DNA of 64,000 bases from Burkholderia sp. L27(2015). GTDB lineage: Bacteria > Pseudomonadota > Gammaproteobacteria > Burkholderiales > Burkholderiaceae. The position numbers and the translations under genes were made by a program. Where the stretch lies: NCBI RefSeq assembly GCF_009765705.1, contig NZ_LMUX01000021.1, positions 1,006,312 to 1,070,311 of the forward strand, read 5' to 3'. The notes beneath the pieces are model-generated. The model was not told the DNA's origin. It did not search any database and worked only from the letters and a program-made list of their open reading frames with translations. This document shows, one piece after another, positions 29,075-37,527 of this stretch; positions within the stretch are counted from its first letter, which is position 1, and the number at the start of each line of letters is the position of its first letter.

Positions 29075-29148
29075 CGGCCACGCATAACGACCAATCGCAA
29101 CAACATATCCTTTCCTTACCGGCAACCTACATCGTCTACGGAGCCAAA

Positions 29149-30939
29149 ATGTCCGTTTCCCATGGTATGAAAAAAATCGTCGAGCACAATCGCGCGCCCC
29201 GTCTGCAGATCGAATACGACATCGAGGTCCACGGCGCGAATAAGACGGTCGAGAAAGTCGAGCTGCCGTTCGTGATGGGCGTGCTTGCGGACCTTTCGGG
29301 CAAACCGATCGAAGCATTGCCGCCTGTCTCGCAGCGTACGTTCATCGACGTCGACCTCGAAAACTTCGATCAGTGGATGAAAACCATTGGGCCGCGTGTC
29401 GCGTTCACAGTCCCGAACACCCTGTCCGAAGGCGTGCAGCTGCGGTTCGAGATGAGCTTCGAGAGTATCGATGATTTCTCACCGACCGCCGTCGCGCGTC
29501 GGGTCGACTCGCTCTCGCACTTACTGGATGCACGCACGCAGTTGGCGAAGCAAACGGCGGTGCAAAGGCTAGCCGAGCAGCCAGGACAGCAGCCCAACAC
29601 TCTTTGCCACGACGCCGACAAGAGCATTGAAGCCACCATCGCAGAGATGGACCGCAAGTTGTCGAATCAGATCAATCTAATCCTGCATCACAGCGAATTT
29701 CAGAAGCTCGAATCGGCTTGGCGCGGTGCATATCATCTCGTCTCGAACACCGAAACCGATGAAAAACTCAAGATCCGTTTCATGGATGTCTCGAAGGACG
29801 AACTGCGTCGCACAATGCGACGCTACAAGGGTCTCGCATGGAAACGCAGCCCCTTGTTCAAAAAAGTCTACGAAGAAAAATATGGGCAGGTGGCCGGCGA
29901 GCCATACGGCTGCCTGATCGCCGACTATTACTTCGACCACACGCCGCCCGATGTCGATCTGCTAGGGGCGCTCGCCAAGTTGGCGGCCGCAGCGCACGCG
30001 CCGATCATATCGGGCGCGTCTGCGTCGTTATTGGAAATGGAGTCCTGGCAGGAGCTGACCCACTCACATGACCTGACCCAGATTTTCACACAGCATCGCC
30101 AATACGCATCGTGGAACTCCCTGCGCAATACTGAGTGCGCGCGCTATGTCGGCCTGGCCATGCCTCGATTTCTTGCGCGTTTGCCCTATGGCGCCAAAAC
30201 AAAACCGGTCGACGAATTCGATTTCGAAGAGGACGCCAACGGCGACGATCATCGGCAGCGCGCCTGGATCAATGCCGCCTATGCGATGGGCGTCAATATC
30301 AATCGTTCTTTCAAGTTGTACGGTTGGGGCTCCCCGATTGGAGGTATCGAATCGGGCGGTACGGTAGAGGACGGGCCGTGCCACACCTTCTCGACCGACG
30401 GCGGCGCCGTGGATGTGGCATGCCTAACCGAGATTGCGATTTCAAGCCGACGCGAAGCGGAGTTGACGCGTAGTGGTTTCATCCCGCTGATCCGCCGCAA
30501 GAACACCGCTCACGCCACCTTCGTCACTGCGCAGGCGCAACAAAAGGCTGCCGAAGTCCACGGCGCCTGCGACGCCGCTACAACTGCCAATGCCAACGCG
30601 TCCGCGCGGCTGACGCAGATGTTTGCGTGCTCGCGTTTTGCGCACTATCTCAAGTGCATCGTGCGCGACGAGTTCGGCACACTCAAGGGGCGCGAGGACA
30701 TGCAGAGCTGGCTCAACGAATGGATCATGAATTACGTTGACGCGGATTCGGCCCATTCGTCGCAAGAAACCAAGGCGCGCCGGCCGTTGGCCGCCGCCGC
30801 AGTGACGCTCGAGGATGTGGAGGGCAAGCCCGGTTACTACCGGGCCAAGCTCGTCGTGCGTCCGCACTTTCAGCTCGAAGGTTTGACGATTTCGCTGCGG
30901 CTTGTGGCCAAGCGGTCGCCGATCAAGGAAGCGGCCTGA
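29149..30939 (+). CDS. tssB-tssC: Single-chain TssB-TssC type VI secretion sheath fusion
   Basis: 596 residues. Residues 1 to about 138 are TssB/VipA-like (APRLQIEYDIEV, ELPFVMGVLADLSG, FESIDDFSPTAVARRVDSL). Residues about 158-596 are TssC/VipB-like (EFQKLESAWRGAYHLVS, SPLFKKVYEEKYG, AAHAPIISGAS, ARYVGLAMPRFLARLPYG, CSRFAHYLKCIVRDE, C-terminal VVRPHFQLEGLTISLRLVA). They are joined in frame by about 20 residues with no stop or restart. The usual TssB C-terminal helix and the first 60-70 residues of TssC are absent; that TssC segment carries the ClpV-recognised helix. GGAG precedes the ATG at 29149. No Hcp, baseplate, VgrG or membrane-complex gene is in the window. Confidence 0.93.
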   Translation: MSVSHGMKKIVEHNRAPRLQIEYDIEVHGANKTVEKVELPFVMGVLADLSGKPIEALPPVSQRTFIDVDLENFDQWMKTIGPRVAFTVPNTLSEGVQLRFEMSFESIDDFSPTAVARRVDSLSHLLDARTQLAKQTAVQRLAEQPGQQPNTLCHDADKSIEATIAEMDRKLSNQINLILHHSEFQKLESAWRGAYHLVSNTETDEKLKIRFMDVSKDELRRTMRRYKGLAWKRSPLFKKVYEEKYGQVAGEPYGCLIADYYFDHTPPDVDLLGALAKLAAAAHAPIISGASASLLEMESWQELTHSHDLTQIFTQHRQYASWNSLRNTECARYVGLAMPRFLARLPYGAKTKPVDEFDFEEDANGDDHRQRAWINAAYAMGVNINRSFKLYGWGSPIGGIESGGTVEDGPCHTFSTDGGAVDVACLTEIAISSRREAELTRSGFIPLIRRKNTAHATFVTAQAQQKAAEVHGACDAATTANANASARLTQMFACSRFAHYLKCIVRDEFGTLKGREDMQSWLNEWIMNYVDADSAHSSQETKARRPLAAAAVTLEDVEGKPGYYRAKLVVRPHFQLEGLTISLRLVAKRSPIKEAA

Positions 30940-30975
30940 GGAATCGGCCCGAGCGAGCGACGTGGGACAGCGCCG

Positions 30976-31617
30976 TCACAGCACCAACGACAGCGCAATT
31001 CCCCACATCACCACGCCGATCACCGCATCCAGCACCCGCCACGCCATATCGCGCGAGAACAGCGGGATCAACAAACGCGCGCCATAACCGAGCACAGTGA
31101 ACCAAACCACCGACGCCGTCATCGCTCCCAGCGCAAACCACCGGCTGGTAGGTTGCCCATATCCCGCGCCGATCGAACCCAGCAACACAACGGTATCGAG
31201 ATAAACGTGGGGATTGAGCAAAGACAACGCCAGCACCGTCAACGCGGCCGTGCGGGCGGACTGGCTCACCTGCTCGGCCGCCTCCAAATGCCCCGCACCC
31301 CGCCACGCGGCGCGGAACGCTCGCGCCCCATACAAGGCCAAAAACACCACACCGGCCCAACGAATCACGGCAAGCAGCTTGGGCATGGCCCCAAGTAACG
31401 CCCCCATCCCACCGACGCCGAGCGCAATCAGCGAGACATCGACCGCAATGCAGATCGCCACGCTTAGTCCCACATGCTCACGGCGCAAACCCTGTCTCAA
31501 CACATAAGCGTTCTGCGCACCGATCGCGATGATCAAGCTGGCGCCCAGCCCCAAGCCCGCGGCAAACGCCCCTCCCGAGACGCCCAGCCCCGTCAAACCA
31601 GTCATCGAAAACCCCAT
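30976..31617 (-). CDS. LysE/ArgO-family amino-acid exporter
   Basis: 213 residues with about six membrane segments, starting near GLGLGASLIIAIGAQNAYVL, the N-terminal signature of LysE/ArgO. Exports basic or other amino acids; substrate not determinable. The ATG at 31617 directly abuts the maiA-like stop (TAAATG), suggesting one operon; an ATG at 31605 is an alternative. Converges on the TssB-TssC fusion gene. Confidence 0.88.
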   Translation of the reverse strand: MGFSMTGLTGLGVSGGAFAAGLGLGASLIIAIGAQNAYVLRQGLRREHVGLSVAICIAVDVSLIALGVGGMGALLGAMPKLLAVIRWAGVVFLALYGARAFRAAWRGAGHLEAAEQVSQSARTAALTVLALSLLNPHVYLDTVVLLGSIGAGYGQPTSRWFALGAMTASVVWFTVLGYGARLLIPLFSRDMAWRVLDAVIGVVMWGIALSLVL

Positions 31618-32262
31618 TTATTCAGCGTCTGGTTGTGCCGCGGGTGCAGCGCGTGCAAACGCGTCCAACGTCCCCGCGTGCTCGTAGATACGTTGCAGCG
31701 TCGGAAATGCAACCATATCGACCTTGAACCGATGCGCGTTAAAAATCTGCGGGACCAGGCAGGCATCCGCCATCGTAGGCGTATCGCCCAAGGCAAACAA
31801 TCCCGTGCGAGCGCTCTTCGCCAGCCGCGTTTCAAGCGATGCGAAGCCGACCTCTATCCAGTGCCGATACCAGGCGTTGCGCGCTTCGTCGTCGACCCCG
31901 AGGCGTTTCAGATAACCCAACACGCGCAAGTTGTCGATCGGATGAATATCGCAAGCAACGTGCTGCGCGATCCCGCGCACATACGCGCGGTCCAACGCTG
32001 TACCTGGCAGCAGCGAGGGCGTGGGATGGACCTCTTCGAGATACTCGATCATCGCCAGCGACTGGTGCAGCACTGTGCCGTCATCGAGCGTCATCGTCGG
32101 CACCAGCGCATCCGGATTGCGTTCCGTGTAGTCCGGCGCGCAATGCTGGCCACCGTCCCTAAGCAAATGCACAGGCAAGATGTCGTAAGGCAGCCCCTTC
32201 AGATTCAATGCGATCCGAACGCGATAGGCGGCTGAACTGCGAAAATAGCTATACAGCTTCAA
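31618..32262 (-). CDS. Maleylacetoacetate/maleylpyruvate isomerase (zeta-class GST)
   Basis: 214 residues. Glutathione-S-transferase fold beginning MKLYSYFRSSAAYRVRIALN, the SSAxxR active-site pattern of zeta-class enzymes. Isomerises maleylacetoacetate (tyrosine route) or maleylpyruvate (gentisate route) with glutathione as cofactor. Next to a FAH-family hydrolase, the following step in either path. No ring dioxygenase is present in the window, so the substrate is open. Confidence 0.9.
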   Translation of the reverse strand: MKLYSYFRSSAAYRVRIALNLKGLPYDILPVHLLRDGGQHCAPDYTERNPDALVPTMTLDDGTVLHQSLAMIEYLEEVHPTPSLLPGTALDRAYVRGIAQHVACDIHPIDNLRVLGYLKRLGVDDEARNAWYRHWIEVGFASLETRLAKSARTGLFALGDTPTMADACLVPQIFNAHRFKVDMVAFPTLQRIYEHAGTLDAFARAAPAAQPDAE

Positions 32263-32309
32263 ATTATGTCTCCTCGGCTAATTCTCTCGCCCCCCCCCAA
32301 CCCACCCTC

Positions 32310-33008
32310 TCAGCTAATCTTGACAGTGATCTCGCCCAAACCCTGCACGCCGCCCACCATCAGGTCGCCGCGCACGATCGGGCCCACGCCTTCCGGTGTG
32401 CCGCTGTAAATCAAGTCGCCCGGGAACAATTCGAACAAGGTCGACAGATAGGCGATGGTCTCGGGCACCGACCAGATCAATTGCGAAATGTCCGAACGCT
32501 GACGGTCCACGCCGTTCACCTTCAACCAGATCGCGCCTTCGCTCGGGTGCCCCACGGCGCTAACCGGATAGATAGGCCCCAGCGGCGCGGAGTAATCGAA
32601 GCCCTTGGCGATATCCCACGGACGACCCATTTTCTTCATCTGCGCCTGCAGATCGCGGCGCGTCATGTCCAGGCCCAGCGCATAACCATAGACGTGGTCC
32701 AAGGCGCTCTCAACCGAAATGTCCTTGCCCTGCTTACCGATCGCGACAACCATTTCCATTTCGTAGTGCACGTCCTGCGACTGCGACGGATAGGGAAAGT
32801 TGGCCGTCTCGCCAGTTGCCGCGTACACCACCGCATCAGCCGGCTTGCAAAAGAAAAACGGCGGCTCGCGATCGGGATCATGTCCCATCTCCCGCGCATG
32901 CGCTTCATAATTACGGCCGACGCAGTAAATCCGGCGAACCGCGAATTGCTGCTCCGATCCGACGACGGGAACCGCAGCCGCAGGGGCGGGGGGGAAAACG
33001 AAAGTCAT
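32310..33008 (-). CDS. Fumarylacetoacetate hydrolase family protein (fumarylpyruvate hydrolase-like)
   Basis: 232 residues, the short FAH form. [18 protein letters not shown] and [11 protein letters not shown] open the domain; [16 protein letters not shown] carries acidic metal ligands; [11 protein letters not shown] closes the site. Length fits acylpyruvate hydrolases (NagK/YcgM type) better than the 420-residue tyrosine-pathway FAH. Probably acts after the adjacent isomerase to yield fumarate and pyruvate. Divergent from the ANTAR regulator gene across a 300-base gap (33009-33307) in which no gene is seen. Confidence 0.88.
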   Translation of the reverse strand: MTFVFPPAPAAAVPVVGSEQQFAVRRIYCVGRNYEAHAREMGHDPDREPPFFFCKPADAVVYAATGETANFPYPSQSQDVHYEMEMVVAIGKQGKDISVESALDHVYGYALGLDMTRRDLQAQMKKMGRPWDIAKGFDYSAPLGPIYPVSAVGHPSEGAIWLKVNGVDRQRSDISQLIWSVPETIAYLSTLFELFPGDLIYSGTPEGVGPIVRGDLMVGGVQGLGEITVKIS

Positions 33009-33307
33009 TTGGGTCTCTCCAGGGGCTAACTCGGGCGCCCGCCACCAAGCGTGCGCATTGAATGGGTTTCGTGCCGCGAGCCATAAATAGGTCCGGTGCA
33101 GCGGCGCTTATTATGTTCCCTGCGTTGCCTTCCTAGCAATATGGTTATATTCGGGGCACGCGCTCAAATTAGTCGATTTGCCGATCGACCCACGGCTAAA
33201 CTCCTGCCCTATCTTGATCGCCGGGGATATCAATCGGAATATTTCAGGCGTAAAACTTGCTGTATCTTCCGGGGGACGCGACACCGCATTCCCTTGCCGG
33301 AACTTTG

Positions 33308-33973
33308 ATGAAAAAACCGTCTTCCGCACCCGCTACAGCCCTCGGGGCCAGCGATTCCGCAGAACCCGCCGCGACGGCACCCGTGCCGTTGCGTATCCTG
33401 CTCGTGCGCGATCCCTTCAATTCTCATGAAGACGATGTCAGCGCGATCCGCTCCGGCCTGGCCGACGCGGGGTATGAACTTGTCAGCGTGGCGGACGCCG
33501 ATTTGGATCTGCCGCGTCTGATCGAAGCGAGTCAGCCGGATTTGTTGATCATCGAATCGGAAGCCGCGGCCCGCGACCTGGTCGAGCACGTGTGCGTGAG
33601 CACGCAGCACGCACCCCGTCCTATCGTGCTGTTTACCGACAACACGGACAATGACCGGATACGCAGCTCGATTGCCGCCGGCATCACCGCTTACATCGTC
33701 GACGGCATCAAGCCGGATCGTGTCAAACCGGTGCTCGACGTTGCCTACGCACGCTTCCAGTTCGAACAGCAGTTGCGCAGCGAGTTGGCCGAGACGCGCA
33801 ACAAGCTCGCCGAACGTAAAGTGGTGGAGCGCGCCAAGGGCTTGTTGATGCAGCAGCTCCAGGTGACCGAAGACGAGGCCTACCGGCGCCTGCGCAAACT
33901 TGCGATGGAAAAGAACATCCGCATCGCCGAGGCCGCGCAGCGCATTATCGACATTTCCGCTGCACTCAGTTAA
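33308..33973 (+). CDS. ANTAR-domain antitermination response regulator (NasT-like)
   Basis: 221 residues. Receiver-like domain from about residue 28 (LRILLVRDPFNSHEDDVSAI); the C-terminal ANTAR domain includes KVVERAKGLLMQQLQVTEDE and AYRRLRKLAMEKNIRIAEAA. ANTAR proteins bind paired hexaloop RNA hairpins and prevent termination. Such a hairpin and terminator arrangement lies 260-360 bases downstream, in front of an NrtA-like gene. In nitrate assimilation clusters this regulator is NasT, held inactive by NasS. An N-terminal alanine-rich extension precedes the receiver. Confidence 0.9.
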   Translation: MKKPSSAPATALGASDSAEPAATAPVPLRILLVRDPFNSHEDDVSAIRSGLADAGYELVSVADADLDLPRLIEASQPDLLIIESEAAARDLVEHVCVSTQHAPRPIVLFTDNTDNDRIRSSIAAGITAYIVDGIKPDRVKPVLDVAYARFQFEQQLRSELAETRNKLAERKVVERAKGLLMQQLQVTEDEAYRRLRKLAMEKNIRIAEAAQRIIDISAALS

Positions 33974-34234
33974 AGCGCGCCGACGACACACCCGCGGCAG
34001 CACTCGCATGGTGCAATGCACCACAAAAGGAGCACCATTTGCGAATAGACCCGCACCGCGAGATCGAACCGGTCACACAGCGCGCCTACCCATCTGCCAA
34101 CTTACTTTCCCCATTCCTTCTCGACGGGATCCCCGCCCACTGGCGCTCAAGCTTGCCGACCCAGCCTCGCTTTATCCATTGGCACGCGGCTTGCCTATAT
34201 TCGCCGGAGGCCAATGGTGGTCTTGATAAATTCG

Positions 34235-34276
34235 GTGCGCCCAATGACGGGTACACTAATGGGATGACGGCGTCCC
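34235..34276 (+). promoter_or_regulatory. Putative ANTAR-binding two-hairpin antiterminator leader
   Basis: Hairpin 1 (34235-34256): GTGCGCCC and GGGTACAC enclose the hexaloop AATGAC, with A at position 1 and G at position 4 as in ANTAR targets. Hairpin 2 (34261-34276): GGGAT and GTCCC enclose GACGGC, with G at position 4 but G rather than A at position 1. Hairpin 2 overlaps the 5' arm of the following terminator, so the two are mutually exclusive. Confidence 0.65.
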
Positions 34277-34336
34277 GAAACGTAACGATGCACAGCGACT
34301 GCGCTGCGCACACGCACGTTTCGGGACGCTTTTTTT
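34270..34336 (+). terminator. Leader attenuator before the NrtA-like gene
   Basis: A perfect 14-bp inverted repeat (GCGTCCCGAAACGT at 34270-34283 and its complement at 34316-34329) is followed by seven Ts (34330-34336), 17 bases before the ATG. An intrinsic terminator placed here is expected to gate expression of the gene behind it. An internal hairpin, CAGCG-ACTG-CGCTG, fills the loop. Confidence 0.85.
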
Positions 34337-34353
34337 ATCGCGGAGAAAGCACT

Positions 34354-35643
34354 ATGACGCAAACGAGCCGGCCGGCTTCGAACCTGTTGCATGCCTCGCA
34401 AAACCCGCAGCGACGTAAATTGCTGTCGGGTGCGGCGCAAGCCGCCGCAGGCGTCAGCACTCTGAGCATGGTCGATCCGCGCGTGCGCGCTGGCGCCTGG
34501 GCAGCAGGCTCGGACGCACCGGAAAAGCCGGAGGTCAAGATCGGCTTTATTCCGCTGACGGATTGCGCTTCGGTGGTCATGGCGTCCACATTGGGCTTCG
34601 ACAAGAAATACGGCATCAAGATCACGCCCAGCAAGGAAGCGTCATGGGCCGGCGTGCGCGACAAACTAGTCAACGGCGACCTCGATGCGTCACATGTGCT
34701 GTACGGATTGATCTATGGTGTGCAGCTCGGAATCGGCGGCCCGAAGAAAGACATGGCCGCGCTGATGACCCTCAACCACAACGGCCAAGCCATCACGCTA
34801 TCGAGCCAGTTGGCGCAAAAAGGCGTGACTGACGGCACGACGCTGGCCGCGCTTATGAAGCGCGAGAAGCGCGAATACACGTTTGCGCAGACGTTCCCGA
34901 CCGGCACGCACGCCATGTGGCTCTACTACTGGCTGGCCGCCAACGGCATCAACCCGATGACCGATGCGCGTTCGATCACGGTACCGCCGCCACAGATGGT
35001 GGCGAATATGCGAGTCGGCAACATGGACGGCTTTTGCGTCGGCGAGCCGTGGAATGCGCGTGCGATCGCGGATAAGATCGGCTTCACCGCCGTGACCACG
35101 CAAGACATCTGGAAAGACCATCCCGAAAAGGTGCTGGGCACCACGGCCGAATTTGTCGAGCGCTATCCCAATACCTCGCGCGCCATGGTGGCCGCCGTAT
35201 TGGAGGCCTCCCGCTTTATCGATGCCTCGATTTCGAACCGGCAAAAAACGGCCATGACGATAGCCGCCGAGCCCTATGTCGACACGGACGAAGACGTGAT
35301 CGTCGACCGCATGCTCGGACGCTATTCCAATGGCTTGGGCAAGACCTGGGACGATGCCAATCCGATGCGCTTTTTTGAAGACGGCGCGGTCAATTTCCCG
35401 TACCTGTCGGATGGCATGTGGTTTCTGACCCAGCAAAAACGCTGGGGCCTGCTCAAAGACCATCCGGATTATCTGGCGGTCGCCAAGCAAGTCAACCGCA
35501 TCGACGTCTATAAGCAGGCGGCAGCCGCTGCGAGCGTCGCGTTGCCTAAAACGGACATGCGCGGCGCGACCCTGATCGACGGCGTGGTGTGGGATCCGAG
35601 CGAGCCCAAGGCGTACGCCGACGGCTTCACGATACACGCGTAA
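34354..35643 (+). CDS. NrtA/CmpA-family nitrate-type substrate-binding protein
   Basis: 429 residues. N-terminal QRRKLLSGAAQAAAG looks like a twin-arginine signal; the mature part has VKIGFIPLTDCASVVMAS, the NrtA-family opening, and TFPTGTHAMWLYYWLAANGI. Relatives bind nitrate or bicarbonate for ABC uptake; cytoplasmic NasS is a paralogue that controls NasT, but the export signal argues for a binding protein. GGAG precedes the ATG. No permease or ATPase gene follows; downstream lies only a nitrate reductase scar. Expression is likely governed by the attenuator before it. Confidence 0.88.
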   Translation: MTQTSRPASNLLHASQNPQRRKLLSGAAQAAAGVSTLSMVDPRVRAGAWAAGSDAPEKPEVKIGFIPLTDCASVVMASTLGFDKKYGIKITPSKEASWAGVRDKLVNGDLDASHVLYGLIYGVQLGIGGPKKDMAALMTLNHNGQAITLSSQLAQKGVTDGTTLAALMKREKREYTFAQTFPTGTHAMWLYYWLAANGINPMTDARSITVPPPQMVANMRVGNMDGFCVGEPWNARAIADKIGFTAVTTQDIWKDHPEKVLGTTAEFVERYPNTSRAMVAAVLEASRFIDASISNRQKTAMTIAAEPYVDTDEDVIVDRMLGRYSNGLGKTWDDANPMRFFEDGAVNFPYLSDGMWFLTQQKRWGLLKDHPDYLAVAKQVNRIDVYKQAAAAASVALPKTDMRGATLIDGVVWDPSEPKAYADGFTIHA

Positions 35644-35657
35644 TCGAGGAGCTACCC

Positions 35658-35935
35658 ATGAGTGTTGGCGCCTAACCCTTAGGCGGCACACCGACGCTGG
35701 CTCTGGCATCGCTCGATGTGCAAGAGAGTCGCGCAGCAAAACGATTTGACTATGTCTCGGAGTGAGCGAAAATGCGATCGGCAGTTGGCTCGCGGCGCGC
35801 TCATCCGACACATGTGGCACCGCTGCGCAGCTCGCTGGATTGCAAGACGCGCTCAAATGCGGCATTCAATGCGGGTCGTGTTTGCCGGAACTTAGGCGCA
35901 TGATTGCGCATGCGGCAGCCCTTCCCACTTCCTGA
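35658..35935 (+). pseudogene. nasA: Deletion scar: start of a lost gene joined to the 3' end of a nitrate reductase gene (nasA)
   Basis: After GAGGAG a start codon opens a five-codon frame (MSVGA, stop at 35675). Next comes a frame reading LALASLDVQESRAAKRFDYV, which breaks at about 35757 and continues one frame over as LCLGVSENAIGSWLAA, DALKCGIQCGSCLPELRRMI and a stop at 35935. The last part is a BFD-like [2Fe-2S] domain as found at the C-terminus of assimilatory nitrate reductase. The catalytic domains are gone. A lost junction of about four bases would explain the frameshift. Confidence 0.8.
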
Positions 35936-35941
35936 ATACAC

Positions 35942-36928
35942 ATGACTGAATCTGTTTTTCGCTGCGCTCCGTTTCTCAAGGAAATCGGGCGCGGCCCTAA
36001 TGGCGCCCGAGCGCTGTCGAGTACCGACGCGGGTGCGCTCTACGAGGCGATGTTGGCCGGCGAGGTGAGCGACGTCGAGTTGGGCGCCGTATTGATCGCC
36101 TACCGGCTCAAAGGCGAAACGCCGGCCGAGCTGGCGGGCATGCTGGCCTCGGCCCATGCCACATTGACCCCACTGGCAGCGCCCCAGACGGCGTTCCGGC
36201 CGGTTTCCATTCCCACGTATAACGGCGCGCGCAAGCAGGCGAATTTGACGCCCTTGCTGGCGCTGCTGCTCGCGCGCGAAGGCGTGCCGGTGCTGGTTCA
36301 CGGCGTGACCGACGACCCGGGGCGCGTAACCAGCGCGGAAATCTTCTCTTATCTGGGCATCGAACAATCGCGCAACAGCACCGATATCGAAGCGGCGCTC
36401 AAGACCCGCCTGATCGCGTTCGCGCCGATCGATACGCTCTCGCCGCCCATGGCGCGGTTGCTCGCCTTGCGCCGAGTGCTGGGGGTGCGCAATTCGACTC
36501 ACACCTTGGTGAAGCTATTGCAGCCCTTTAGCTATCCAAAACTCGGTCATCCCAAGGGCGGTCACGCGTTGCGGCTGGTCAACTACACTCACCCGGAATA
36601 TCGCGAGAACCTTGCGGAACTGTTCAAGGCGCACCCCGAGATCGGTGTTGGCGGTGCGCTGCTTGCGCGTGGTACTGAAGGCGAAGCGGTCGCCGACACG
36701 CGCCGGCAGGTTCAGATCGACTGGCTTCATGACGCCCGGATCGAGACGGTGGTCGCGGCGGAGCATCGGGCCGCCGAGGCTCCCTTGCCGGCTCTGCCGG
36801 CCAGCCGCGACGCCGATACTACCGCGCAGTGGATCGACGACGTGCTGGCCGGCAAGATTGCCGTGCCCGAGCAGATCACCCGGCAAGTGAACGTGATTCT
36901 GCGCATAGTCTCGGCACAGGCGGCCTGA
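35942..36928 (+). CDS. ybiB: YbiB-family nucleic-acid-binding protein (TrpD2-like)
   Basis: 328 residues. Anthranilate phosphoribosyltransferase-like fold: LYEAMLAGEVSDVELGAVLI and RVTSAEIFSYLGI, but without the PRPP-binding signatures of true TrpD. E. coli YbiB binds DNA or RNA non-specifically; its role is not settled. Starts six bases after the nasA scar, so it has lost its original upstream neighbours. Confidence 0.88.
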   Translation: MTESVFRCAPFLKEIGRGPNGARALSSTDAGALYEAMLAGEVSDVELGAVLIAYRLKGETPAELAGMLASAHATLTPLAAPQTAFRPVSIPTYNGARKQANLTPLLALLLAREGVPVLVHGVTDDPGRVTSAEIFSYLGIEQSRNSTDIEAALKTRLIAFAPIDTLSPPMARLLALRRVLGVRNSTHTLVKLLQPFSYPKLGHPKGGHALRLVNYTHPEYRENLAELFKAHPEIGVGGALLARGTEGEAVADTRRQVQIDWLHDARIETVVAAEHRAAEAPLPALPASRDADTTAQWIDDVLAGKIAVPEQITRQVNVILRIVSAQAA

Positions 36929-36934
36929 GCTGCG

Positions 36935-36966
36935 CGGCTGCGTGGTCGCACGGCTGCGCAGTCGCA
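36935..36966. repeat. 16-bp tandem duplication after ybiB
   Basis: CGGCTGCGTGGTCGCA (36935-36950) and CGGCTGCGCAGTCGCA (36951-36966) lie directly after the ybiB stop and reach the 3' end of the convergent pagL-like gene. Confidence 0.75.
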
Positions 36967-36969
36967 CGG

Positions 36970-37527
36970 TCAGAAATTGTATTGCACGTACACTTCGTGG
37001 AAATTGACGCCGGGGTTAGGCTTTTTGATATCGGCGTTGGATATATGCTGGAACCGATACCCGAGCTGGTATTGACCACGCTGCCCGAACATCAGACCGA
37101 CGCCCGCTATTTCCGTAAATTGAAATCCGGTGGAAAGGCTGTAATCGGTCGCGATAACCGCATGCGATAAGCCGCGCAACCCCACACCACCCTCGATGTA
37201 AGGCCGGATATCCCCGCCGTTCTTGACGAACCGGACGATAGGATTCAGACCAAATTCGGTAATGCTCGCGTTGACATTTCCCTCATCGGTATGCCACTGC
37301 GCGACGTGCCCCTCGGCGAGCGCCGTAAAGTGCCAATTGCCGGTGTCCCACCACGTAATATTGGGATCCCAAACGAATCCCAGATCGCCTTTTTTGATGC
37401 CCCGATCGCCCGTCCCCGCACCCAATTGAAGGCCGAACTGATCGGCGCTGGCGTGGGTGGAAATCGCCGCCAGCAATGCCATGGCCATGTAGCGCAACCA
37501 ATGTGTTCTTGTTTGAACGTTGTACAT
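36970..37527 (-). CDS. PagL-family lipid A 3-O-deacylase
   Basis: 185 residues. A signal peptide (about 1-28, ending ASA) is followed by an outer-membrane beta-barrel. The C-terminus has the family motif FQHISNADIKKPNPG with the His-x-Ser pair and ends in aromatic YVQYNF. In Pseudomonas PagL the third catalytic residue, Glu, lies 12 residues after the Ser; here that position appears to be Asn and a Glu lies three further. Removes a 3-O acyl chain from lipid A if active. Start: MYNVQTR at 37527; an ATG at residue 14 is possible. Confidence 0.82.
   Translation of the reverse strand: MYNVQTRTHWLRYMAMALLAAISTHASADQFGLQLGAGTGDRGIKKGDLGFVWDPNITWWDTGNWHFTALAEGHVAQWHTDEGNVNASITEFGLNPIVRFVKNGGDIRPYIEGGVGLRGLSHAVIATDYSLSTGFQFTEIAGVGLMFGQRGQYQLGYRFQHISNADIKKPNPGVNFHEVYVQYNF

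Noticed and set aside
35658-35675. Five-codon frame MSVGA with a good ribosome-binding site
   Set aside because: Treated as the broken start of a deleted gene, not as a functional peptide gene.
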